From positions 1 to 64,000 of the forward strand of contig NZ_QTKT01000007.1 in assembly GCF_018424605.1 (NCBI RefSeq): a stretch of 64,000 nucleotides of DNA, read 5' to 3'. Position 1 is the stretch's first letter, and the number at the start of each line of letters is the position of its first letter. The notes under the pieces were generated by a model. The model had not been told where the DNA came from and did not search any database. It worked only from the letters and a program-made list of their open reading frames with translations. A program made the translations under genes and the position numbers. Of the stretch, positions 1 through 6,643 are shown piece by piece. Source of the DNA: Marinobacter lipolyticus (GTDB lineage Bacteria > Pseudomonadota > Gammaproteobacteria > Pseudomonadales > Oleiphilaceae).

Positions 1-127
1 CGATTACATCGAAATGTTCTATAACCCGGTACGCCGGCACGGCAACAACGGAGGACTGTCTCCCGTGGACTTCGAAAAGCAGTATTTTAAGCAGCTGTCA
101 GGCGTCTAGGATATCGGGGGCTTGCCA
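1..127 (+). mobile_element. Right end of an IS3-family insertion sequence (truncated by window edge)
   Basis: The first bases, read from position 2, encode the last 35 residues of an IS3-family OrfB-type transposase (IEMFYNPVRRHG, then LSPVDFEKQYF) ending at the stop at 107-109. The bases around the stop, GTCTAGGATATCGGGGG, resemble the inverted repeat that closes many IS3-group elements just after orfB, and a CCA end at 125-127 fits the element boundary. The rest of the element lies outside the window. The sequence switches directly into an unrelated transposase frame, so this copy appears to have inserted into another IS. Confidence 0.75.
2..109 (+). pseudogene. IS3-family transposase, C-terminal fragment
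   Basis: This is the C-terminal tail of the rve-type integrase domain. The motif YNPVRRHGNNGGLSPVDFE corresponds to the family's usual YNxxRRHxxLxxxSPxxFE ending. Only 35 codons are visible because the window begins inside the gene, so I cannot tell whether the full transposase is intact upstream. It is listed as a fragment and not as proven broken. Confidence 0.75.
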
Positions 128-262
128 GATGCAGCGCTGAAGGTGGCGTTCCTGGCGATCCAGCAAGCATCAAAGAAATGGACCATGCCGATCCGGGATT
201 GGAAGCCTGCACTGAATCGCTTTATTATCGAATTCGGTGACCGCCTGGACGGTCACCTATAG
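128..262 (+). pseudogene. IS256-family (Mutator-type) transposase remnant, C-terminus only
   Basis: The frame [18 protein letters not shown], followed by [14 protein letters not shown] and ending DGHL-stop, is the hallmark C-terminus of IS256-family transposases (family pattern [24 protein letters not shown]). About 44 codons remain and no catalytic DDE residues are present. The upstream part is replaced by the end of an IS3-family element, so the gene is broken. The frame happens to continue from the IS3 stop codon, which marks the join precisely. Confidence 0.8.
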
Positions 263-269
263 TGAGGTG

Positions 270-298
270 GGCAGTTACACAGATTTATTTACAGGCTC
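270..298. repeat. Probable right terminal repeat of the IS256-family remnant
   Basis: The sequence around GTTACACAGATTTATTTACA, placed 10-35 bases after the transposase stop, has the position and ACACA...TTTACAG character expected of an IS256-family outer end. The matching left end is not in the window, so this rests on position and composition only. The stretch from here to the terminator near 450 shows nothing else recognisable. Confidence 0.45.
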
Positions 299-446
299 CA
301 ATGGGTGGAAGGCCAGTGACTAGCTTAGAACCTTCGGGCGCGCGAAGGCCTGACTCGAATGTTCGCTTTTGTTTACTAGCCAATCGTCGATGCTTGGTCG
401 AGCTGCCCCCCAAAATTTGCGTAGTTCGCCTCAATTAGCTCGATAA

Positions 447-483
447 TAAAAAACTCCGTGCCAAACATCACTCGGCACGGAGT
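447..483 (-). terminator. Rho-independent terminator of the urt operon
   Basis: A perfect 10-bp stem (ACTCCGTGCC with GGCACGGAGT) encloses an 11-base loop. On the minus strand it is followed by TTTTTTATTA. It lies about 50 bases past the urtE stop, exactly where the minus-strand urtABCDE transcript should end. Confidence 0.92.
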
Positions 484-534
484 CATTGTAGTAAGGGCTT
501 TTAGGACTCTCGAAACGGGAGAATACCCAGGTGG

Positions 535-1233
535 CTAGACCGTCAGGTGCTTCCTGATCAGCTCATCCGTCAACCCAGCAATCTCATCCTCAGCAACCCT
601 TCTCCCCCGATCCAAAATCACAAACCGATCCGCATACTTCCGCGCAAACGGCAACTTCTGCTCAACGAGAAGAACGGTCAGCCCATCCTCTTCAATCAGT
701 CTACGAATAACCTCCCCGATCTGCGCCACAATATTCGGCTGAATCCCCTCCCCCGGCTCATCGAGGATTAAGAGGCGAGGCTCAATCACCAGCGCCCGGC
801 CAATCGCCAACTGCTGTTGCTGCCCGCCAGACAGGTCGCCGCCTCTGCGGTGTTTCATTTCCTTCAACACCGGAAACAGCTCATACACCCGCTCGGGAAT
901 CTTCTTGCTGCCGTCCTTACGCACAGCCAGGCCGGTGCGCAGGTTCTCTTCCACGGTCAGCAGCGGGAATATCTGTCTTCCCTGGGGCACGTAGCCGATC
1001 CCCAGGCGTGAACGGTCTTCGATTTTCTTTTTGGTGAGTTCCACATCTTGAGCGAATTCGATGCTGCCGCTTTTGGTGGTTTCCTCACCCATGATGCATT
1101 TCATCAGGGTGGTTTTGCCCACGCCGTTGCGGCCCATTACGCAGGTGCACTGGCCCTGGGGGACGTCCAGGTCCAGATCCCAGAGGGTGTGGCTTTCGCC
1201 GTAGTATTGGTTGAGCTTCTGGATCTTGAGCAT
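535..1233 (-). CDS. urtE: Urea ABC transporter, ATP-binding subunit UrtE
   Basis: This is the second ATPase of the high-affinity urea importer, powering uptake from the inner face of the membrane. At 232 residues it is the usual size for UrtE and LivF-type subunits. Walker A (GRNGVGKT) is at residues 34-41, the Q-loop region VPQGRQIFP near 82, the signature LSGGQ at 134-138 and Walker B LLILDE at 154-159. The start codon overlaps the end of urtD by one base, implying translational coupling, and a strong terminator follows. Order and identity of the neighbours (urtD, C, B, A upstream) separate it from branched-chain amino acid LivF, which it otherwise resembles. All catalytic motifs look intact. 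Confidence 0.95.
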   Translation of the reverse strand: MLKIQKLNQYYGESHTLWDLDLDVPQGQCTCVMGRNGVGKTTLMKCIMGEETTKSGSIEFAQDVELTKKKIEDRSRLGIGYVPQGRQIFPLLTVEENLRTGLAVRKDGSKKIPERVYELFPVLKEMKHRRGGDLSGGQQQQLAIGRALVIEPRLLILDEPGEGIQPNIVAQIGEVIRRLIEEDGLTVLLVEQKLPFARKYADRFVILDRGRRVAEDEIAGLTDELIRKHLTV

Positions 1234-2057
1234 TACGCCTCCTCCCCCAGGTATACCTTGATCACTTCCGGGTCGTTGGAGACCTGGTCCATGGTGCCTT
1301 CGGCCAGCACGCTGCCCTGGTGCAGCACGGTGACCTGGCGGGCGATGGAGCGCACGAAGCCCATGTCGTGCTCCACCACCACAACGGACTGTTTACCGGC
1401 CAGGCTGGTGAGCAGTTCGGCGGTGCGCTCCATTTCCTGTTCGGTCATGCCGGCTACGGGCTCATCCACTAATAGCAGTCGTGGTTTCTGCATCAGCAAC
1501 ATGCCGATTTCCAGCCACTGTTTCTGGCCGTGGGAGAGGATGCCGGCGAGTTTGTCCCGCAGTTGTTTCAAACCGATCATTTCCAGCACTTCGTCGATGC
1601 GGTCACGGTATTCCGCTTTCATGATGGCGGTCAGCGTGGGCCAGATGCGCTTGTCCGCCGCCATCGCAAGTTCCAGGTTTTCGAACACGGTGAGGGCTTC
1701 GAACACCGTGGGTTTCTGGAACTTGCGGCCGATGCCCAGGCTGGCGATGTCCGGCTCGTTCATGGTGAGCAGGTTGTGGCGGCTGCCGAACCACACGGAG
1801 CCGGTGTCTGGCCGGGTTTTACCGGTGATGATGTCCATCATGGTGGTTTTGCCCGCGCCGTTGGGGCCGATGATGCAGCGCAGCTCGCCGTCGTCGATGG
1901 TGAGGTTTAGGTTGTTGATGGCCTTGAAGCCGTCAAAGCTCACGTTCACGTCCTCCAGGTACAGGATCGGGCCGTGGCGCACGTCCACCGGGGAGGCCAC
2001 GGGCGCGAGGAAGTCGAACACGCGGTCGCGGTTGGTCAGTTGCTCGAACATGCTCAT
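1233..2057 (-). CDS. urtD: Urea ABC transporter, ATP-binding subunit UrtD
   Basis: This is the LivG-like ATPase of the urea importer. Walker A GPNGAGKT is at residues 64-71, the signature at 174-178 reads LSHGQ, and Walker B LLLVDEP is near 194-200. The LSHGQKQWLEIGM variant of the signature is characteristic of UrtD as opposed to LivG. The N-terminal 30 residues before the ABC domain are a normal UrtD extension. The gene overlaps urtC by four bases at its start and urtE by one at its end, so the three are one transcriptional unit. At 274 residues it is full length. Confidence 0.94.
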   Translation of the reverse strand: MSMFEQLTNRDRVFDFLAPVASPVDVRHGPILYLEDVNVSFDGFKAINNLNLTIDDGELRCIIGPNGAGKTTMMDIITGKTRPDTGSVWFGSRHNLLTMNEPDIASLGIGRKFQKPTVFEALTVFENLELAMAADKRIWPTLTAIMKAEYRDRIDEVLEMIGLKQLRDKLAGILSHGQKQWLEIGMLLMQKPRLLLVDEPVAGMTEQEMERTAELLTSLAGKQSVVVVEHDMGFVRSIARQVTVLHQGSVLAEGTMDQVSNDPEVIKVYLGEEA

Positions 2058-3199
2058 GCGGTGGCCTCCTTGGGTTGGGCGGCGTCGGTATCGGTGTCTT
2101 CCTCCTGCTTTTTACGCTTCTGCAGCAGGCCGGCAATGCCCTTGGGCAGGAACACGGTGACCAATACAAACAGGCCGCCGAGGGCGAACAGCCAGGCGTC
2201 TGGCATTACGCCAGTGAACACGGTTTTGGCGTAGTTCACCAGGATGGCGCCGATCACCGCGCCGTAGAGGGTGGCGCGGCCACCGAGGGCGACCCACACC
2301 ACGATCTCAATGGAGAACAGCGGCGAGAATTCGCTGGGGTTGATGATGCCCACCTGCGGCACGTACAACGCCCCGGCCACACCCGCCAGCATGGCGGACA
2401 CCACGAACACGAACAGCTGCACCCGTTCCACCCGATAGCCCAGGAAGCGGGTACGGGCTTCGGCGTCGCGGCAGGCGATGCTGACCCGGCCGAGCTTGCT
2501 GGTGACGATGCCGCGGCAGATCACGTAGCCGATGGCCAGCGCGATGCCGGTGGCGATGAACAGCCCCAGCCTTGTGGCGTCGGTGCGCAGGTTTAAGCCG
2601 AGGATGTCACGGAAATCGGTCAGGCCGTTGTTGCCGCCAAAGCCCATTTCGTTGCGGAAGAACGCCAGCATCAGCGCAAAGGTCAGCGCCTGGGTGATGA
2701 TGGACAGGTACACCCCGGTCACCCGCGAGCGGAACGCCAGGAAGCCGAACACCAGCGCCAGCAGGCCCGGGGCCAGCAGCACCATGATGAAGGCGAACCA
2801 GGCCATGTCGAAGCCCTGCCAGTACCAGGGCAGCGAATCCCAGTTCAGGAACACCATGAAGTCCGGCAGCACCGGGTCGCCGTAGGTGCCGCGATCGCCG
2901 ATCTGGCGCATCAGGTACATGCCCATGGCGTAGCCGCCGAGGGCAAAGAAGGCGCCGTGGCCCAGGCTGAGAATGCCCAGGTAACCCCACACCAGATCCA
3001 CCGCCACCGCCAGCAGCGCATAGCACAGGTATTTACCCAGCAGGGTGACGGTATAGGCGCTGACGTGCAGCGCATGGCCTTCCGGTATTATCAGGTGCAG
3101 CAGGGTGACCAGTGCTACCGCCGCAAACAGCACCCCGAGGAAAATCTGGGTGGAACGCTCCTGTAAAGGCCGGAGCAGCCAGAATTGTGATGTTGGCAT
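2054..3199 (-). CDS. urtC: Urea ABC transporter, permease subunit UrtC
   Basis: This is a LivM-like inner-membrane permease of 381 residues with about ten hydrophobic segments. It begins with a conserved cytoplasmic lead-in followed by a first segment near 18-37. The motif YLGILSLGHGAFFALGGYAM near residues 70-90 and GGRATLYGAVIGAILVNYAK near 300-320 are typical of the LivHM/UrtBC permease family. The C-terminus is a charged tail (QKRKKQEEDTDTD) that probably faces the cytoplasm. Three bases separate it from urtB and four overlap urtD, which supports operon translation. It pairs with UrtB to form the channel. Confidence 0.94.
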   Translation of the reverse strand: MPTSQFWLLRPLQERSTQIFLGVLFAAVALVTLLHLIIPEGHALHVSAYTVTLLGKYLCYALLAVAVDLVWGYLGILSLGHGAFFALGGYAMGMYLMRQIGDRGTYGDPVLPDFMVFLNWDSLPWYWQGFDMAWFAFIMVLLAPGLLALVFGFLAFRSRVTGVYLSIITQALTFALMLAFFRNEMGFGGNNGLTDFRDILGLNLRTDATRLGLFIATGIALAIGYVICRGIVTSKLGRVSIACRDAEARTRFLGYRVERVQLFVFVVSAMLAGVAGALYVPQVGIINPSEFSPLFSIEIVVWVALGGRATLYGAVIGAILVNYAKTVFTGVMPDAWLFALGGLFVLVTVFLPKGIAGLLQKRKKQEEDTDTDAAQPKEATA

Positions 3200-3202
3200 A
3201 GC

Positions 3203-4882
3203 TCAGCCCTCCGCAGCCCGGCCTTTCTGGGGGAAAAGCCCCTTCGGCCGTTTTTGAATGAACAGGATGATCAGCACCAGCACCATGATCTTGGCCAGTA
3301 CCGAGCCGGCCCAGGGTTCCAGAATCTGGTTGATGGTGCCCAGTGACAGCCCCGCCAGCAGGGTGCCCCAGAGGTTACCCACGCCGCCGAACACCACCAC
3401 CATGAAGGAGTCGATGATGTAGTTCTGGCCCAGGTTGGGACCGACGTTGGTGATCTGTGACAGCGCCACCCCCGCCAACCCGGCCACGCCGGAACCCAGG
3501 CCGAAGGTGAGGATGTCCACGCGGGTGGCACGAATGCCCATGGACCTGGCCATGGCGCGGTTCTGGGTCACCGCCCGCACTTCCAGGCCGAGGCGGGTCT
3601 TGCGCATGATCAGCATCAACCCGGCGAACACCACCAGGGCGAAGCCGATCACGTACATGCGGTTGAGGGTCAGCGAGAGCGCGTCGTTGATCACCAGCGA
3701 GCCGCTCATCCATTCCGGTGTGGTCACGGAGCGGTTGAGGGGGGAGATCACGGTGCGCACCAGTTGCTGCAGGATCAGGCTGACACCGAAGGTGGCCAGC
3801 AGGGTTTCCAGCGGGCGGCCTTTGAGGTGCTGGATCACGCTGCGCTCGATGGCGATGCCCGCCAGCGCCGCCACCAGGAAGCCGGCGGGAATAGACAGGA
3901 TCAGCGCCAGCCCGGGCTGGCCGGGTAACAGTTGCTGCATGCCCCAGGTGGTGTAGGCCCCCAGCATGATCAGTTCGCCGTGGGCCATGTTGATCACGCC
4001 CATCACGCCAAAGGTGATGGCCAGGCCAATGGCCGCCAGCACCAGCACCGAGCCGAGGGACAACCCGAAATACAGGGTCTCCGCGGCGCGGTTCATTTTC
4101 AGTTTCTGTTCGATGGAGACCAGCGCCTGCTTGGCGCGGGCGGCAACGGCGGGATCGTCCCCGGCCACCGCGTTGTTGAGGGCAGCGCGGGCGTTGCTGT
4201 GAAGGCTGCCGGTCAGTACGTCAATAGCCTCAAGGCGGGCCTGGGGCTCGCCCTGCTGCAACTGGTAAATGGCAACGGATTCTTCAATGCGGTTGCGAAC
4301 GGGGCCCGGCAGGTCCCGCTCCAGTAATTTGGTCAGTGGGTTCACCACACTGTCGTTCACTTTGCCCATCATGGCTTCGGCGGCGTTCTCCTGAACCTCG
4401 GGGTCGTCCGAATACAGGTCCAGCATGGCCAGCACGCCTTCCAGCTTGCCGCGGATGGCGTTGTTGATGTTTACCCGGTCCAGTTCCCGGCGGGAGATCT
4501 CGCCCAGGTTCTCACCGGTGAGGGGGTCGGCGATGGTCCAGTCGCGTCCCACATTACGCAGCACCACGACCACTTGCCCGGTGTCCTCAATGCGGCTCAG
4601 ACGGTTGTTGCCGAAGGCGTCCAGCCAGCTGCGGGCACGGGGATCGCCGCTGTCGACAATGGCTTCAATGGCGGCATCCATCTCTCGCGGGGATGCGTCG
4701 GCCAGGTTGGTCAGCAGCGCCTGCCCCTGATCGGAATCGGCTTCCGCCTGGCTGTGGGCCGGCAGGCTCAACACCAGCAGCAGGGCAAGGCCCAGGGGCT
4801 TGAGATAGAGAGCCTTGAGATAGAGGGATTTGAGATAGAGGGCGTTGAGACAATGAGGCGTAAGCCACCGGAAGATGCCCAT
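3203..4882 (-). CDS. urtB: Urea ABC transporter, permease subunit UrtB with periplasmic N-terminal domain
   Basis: At 559 residues this is the long form of UrtB. A signal-like hydrophobic stretch (LGLALLLVLSLPAHSQA) is followed by a periplasmic domain of about 220 residues rich in HEAT-like alpha-helical repeats (residues ~50-270), then a LivH-type permease domain (~275-550) with the motifs GVINMAHGELIMLGAY and ATFGVSLILQQ. The start is supported by AGGA 7-8 bases upstream of the ATG. Before the hydrophobic core the N-terminus carries a tandem LYLK repeat encoded by three near-identical 15-base units, an unusual feature. Urea import is inferred from the operon; the permease fold alone would not separate it from LivH. 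Confidence 0.93.
   Translation of the reverse strand: MGIFRWLTPHCLNALYLKSLYLKALYLKPLGLALLLVLSLPAHSQAEADSDQGQALLTNLADASPREMDAAIEAIVDSGDPRARSWLDAFGNNRLSRIEDTGQVVVVLRNVGRDWTIADPLTGENLGEISRRELDRVNINNAIRGKLEGVLAMLDLYSDDPEVQENAAEAMMGKVNDSVVNPLTKLLERDLPGPVRNRIEESVAIYQLQQGEPQARLEAIDVLTGSLHSNARAALNNAVAGDDPAVAARAKQALVSIEQKLKMNRAAETLYFGLSLGSVLVLAAIGLAITFGVMGVINMAHGELIMLGAYTTWGMQQLLPGQPGLALILSIPAGFLVAALAGIAIERSVIQHLKGRPLETLLATFGVSLILQQLVRTVISPLNRSVTTPEWMSGSLVINDALSLTLNRMYVIGFALVVFAGLMLIMRKTRLGLEVRAVTQNRAMARSMGIRATRVDILTFGLGSGVAGLAGVALSQITNVGPNLGQNYIIDSFMVVVFGGVGNLWGTLLAGLSLGTINQILEPWAGSVLAKIMVLVLIILFIQKRPKGLFPQKGRAAEG
4800..4859. repeat. 15-base tandem repeat inside the urtB leader region
   Basis: Three consecutive units beginning TTGAGATAGAG at 4800, 4815 and 4830 differ by only a few bases. 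A fourth, degenerate unit (TTGAGACAATGAGGC) starts at 4845. Because the period is 15 bases the reading frame is kept, and the minus strand encodes repeated LYLK(S/A/P) pentapeptides just before the signal-peptide core. Confidence 0.85.
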
Positions 4883-4930
4883 GTGTCCGTCCTGTTGTTG
4901 GAAATAAGGGAAGCATTCTGGATTCAGAAG

Positions 4931-4959
4931 CCTCCAGGGCGATCACGCTGCCCCGGAGG
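4931..4959 (-). other. Intercistronic stem-loop between urtA and urtB
   Basis: A nine-base stem (CCTCCAGGG with CCCCGGAGG, one G-T wobble) lies in the 103-base gap between urtA and urtB. On the minus strand it has no following U-run, so it is unlikely to be a full terminator. Such hairpins after binding-protein genes commonly protect the 3' end of the abundant binding-protein message or cause partial termination, giving more UrtA than permease. That role is inferred. In the plus direction the stem is followed by TCTTTTTG, but no plus-strand gene precedes it. Confidence 0.6.
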
Positions 4960-4985
4960 TCTTTTTGCACGGCCTGATCAGAGGA

Positions 4986-6296
4986 TCAGTCAGCGTCGGC
5001 CAGGGCCTGCTCGCCGGCGGAAGCGCCACAGGTACCGGCTTTGACGTTGAAGTTGCCGCACTTCAGCGGGGCGCGCCAATCGGCGATCAGGTCACGGGAA
5101 CCCGGCAGGAAGTCAGACCAGGCATCGCCGGCCACGGTGGAGGAGGTCTCCCACACCACGGAGAACTGGCCGTTGTCCTGAATCTCGCCGATCAGCACCG
5201 GCTTGGTGATGTGGTGGTTCGGCATCATGGTGGCGTAGCCGCCGGTCAGGTTGGGTACGGCCACGCCGATGATGGCGTCTTTCACCGCGTCCACGTCGGT
5301 GGTGCCGGCTTTCTTCACCGCTTCCACGTACATGTTGAAGCCAATGTAGTGCGCTTCCATCGGGTCGTTGGTGACGGCTTTGTCGTCGCCCTTGTATTCA
5401 ACCCAGGCGTCGATGAAGTCGTAGTTGGCGTCGTTGTCCACGCTCATGAAGTAGTTCCATGCGGCCAGGTGACCCACCAGAGGACCGGTGTCGATGCCCG
5501 CCAGTTCCTGCTCGCCCACGGAGAAGGCCACCACCGGGATGTCGGAAGAGGCAATGCCCTGGTTGCCCAGCTCACGGTAAAACGGCACGTTGGCGTCGCC
5601 GTTGATGGTGGAAACCACCGCGGTCTTCTTGCCGGCGCTGCCGAACTTTTTGATGTCAGAGACGATGGACTGCCAGTCGGAGTGACCGAAAGGCGTGTAG
5701 TTGATCATGATGTCCGCTTCAGCAACACCCATGTCTTTCAGGTAGGTTTCCAGGATCTTGTTGGTGGTGCGGGGGTATACATAGTCGGTGCCCGCCAGAA
5801 CCCAGCGCTCAACGCCCAGTTCGTTCTTCAGGTAGTCCACCGCCGGAATCGCCTGCTGGTTGGGCGCGGCACCGGTGTAGAACACGTTCTCGGAGGATTC
5901 TTCGCCTTCATACTGCACCGGGTAGAACAGCAGGCCGTTGAGCTCTTCTACTACCGGCAATACCGACTTGCGGGAGACCGAGGTCCAGTTGCCGAAGATC
6001 ACGTCTACTTTCTCTTTCTCCAGCAGCTCGCGGGCTTTTTCCGCGAACAGCGGCCAGTTGGAGGCGGGGTCGACTACTACGGCTTCCAGCTGACGACCAT
6101 CGATACCACCTTTGGCGTTCTGCTGTTCGATCAGCATTTCCATGGTGTCTTTCAGGGCGGTTTCACTGATCGCCATGGTGCCGGACAGCGAGTGCAGGAT
6201 GCCGACCTTGATGGGATCTTCCGCCGCCATGGCGTGGAAAGAGACTGACAGCGCCAGTGCAGAGAGGCCCAGCTTCACGTGTTTTTTGATGCTCAT
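4986..6296 (-). CDS. urtA: Urea ABC transporter, periplasmic urea-binding protein UrtA
   Basis: The protein is a 436-residue periplasmic solute receptor. The signal peptide KKHVKLGLSALALSVSFHAMA ends with an AMA-A cleavage site near residue 24. The mature protein opens with DPIKVGILHSLSGTMAISE, the standard start of the urea/amide-binding branch of the Leu/Ile/Val-binding fold. FGNWTSVSRKSVLPV and YVYPRTTNKILETYLK are UrtA/AmiC-type motifs. It is the first gene of urtABCDE. Upstream, a palindrome resembling a GntR operator overlaps a possible TATACT -10 box, so expression probably responds to the same regulator as the urea amidolyase. Length and motifs are normal. Confidence 0.95.
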   Translation of the reverse strand: MSIKKHVKLGLSALALSVSFHAMAAEDPIKVGILHSLSGTMAISETALKDTMEMLIEQQNAKGGIDGRQLEAVVVDPASNWPLFAEKARELLEKEKVDVIFGNWTSVSRKSVLPVVEELNGLLFYPVQYEGEESSENVFYTGAAPNQQAIPAVDYLKNELGVERWVLAGTDYVYPRTTNKILETYLKDMGVAEADIMINYTPFGHSDWQSIVSDIKKFGSAGKKTAVVSTINGDANVPFYRELGNQGIASSDIPVVAFSVGEQELAGIDTGPLVGHLAAWNYFMSVDNDANYDFIDAWVEYKGDDKAVTNDPMEAHYIGFNMYVEAVKKAGTTDVDAVKDAIIGVAVPNLTGGYATMMPNHHITKPVLIGEIQDNGQFSVVWETSSTVAGDAWSDFLPGSRDLIADWRAPLKCGNFNVKAGTCGASAGEQALADAD

Positions 6297-6407
6297 GTTG
6301 TGCGTCCTTTTATCTTCGTTGGGTTATGTCGTTCGTCGTCAACGCACTTCCTTCTCTGCATCTGCTGTTCCACATCACCCATATACCACCACAAAACAAT
6401 AACTTAT

Positions 6408-6419
6408 CTAGTATACAAG
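6408..6419. promoter_or_regulatory. GntR-type operator candidate upstream of urtA
   Basis: CTAGTATACAAG is close to the perfect palindrome TTGTATACAA found 200 bases away in front of the urea amidolyase genes. Read on the minus strand it is CTTGTATACTAG and contains TATACT, a plausible -10 element for urtA, so a bound repressor would block that promoter. The matching regulator is likely the GntR gene downstream of urea carboxylase. The rest of the 347-base region between urtA and the amidolyase contains an inverted GGTGCG/CGCACC pair and no gene. Confidence 0.5.
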
Positions 6420-6584
6420 GAGGCAAGGTCGATTAAGACCGGGGCCAGCACCGCCTTAACCCCCTGTTTTATGGTTCTGTTTTGGTGCGCTCGCACCGGC
6501 TTTGGGCGCTCACTTTTGGTTCGCCTTTTCCATGAAAAACTTTAACCATCTGTTTTACATAGCTTTTAAAGAATTTTCGCCAAA

Positions 6585-6599
6585 TGGCACGGGCATTGC
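6585..6599 (+). promoter_or_regulatory. Sigma-54 (RpoN) promoter of the urea amidolyase operon
   Basis: TGGCACGGGCATTGC matches the RpoN consensus TGGCACG-N4-TTGC at every fixed position, with the GG and GC doublets ten bases apart. It points at the allophanate hydrolase gene, whose ATG is 44 bases downstream, and predicts a start near 6611. RpoN control is what nitrogen scavenging genes usually show under NtrC. I did not find a convincing NtrC site upstream. Confidence 0.85.
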
Positions 6600-6607
6600 C
6601 AAACAGG

Positions 6608-6617
6608 TTGTATACAA
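6608..6617. promoter_or_regulatory. Palindromic operator TTGTATACAA at the amidolyase start site
   Basis: This perfect ten-base palindrome has the GT...AC signature of GntR/FadR-family operators. It sits over the transcription start predicted from the sigma-54 promoter, a position suited to repression. A near copy precedes urtA, and a GntR gene ends the operon. Binding is inferred. Confidence 0.6.
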
Positions 6618-6643
6618 GATGACAAACTGCACGAGGACAACCC

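Noticed and set aside
6484..6497. GGTGCGCTCGCACC as an NtrC site
   Set aside because: NtrC sites read GCACC-N5-GGTGC; here the half-sites are in the reverse order, so the match is not valid.
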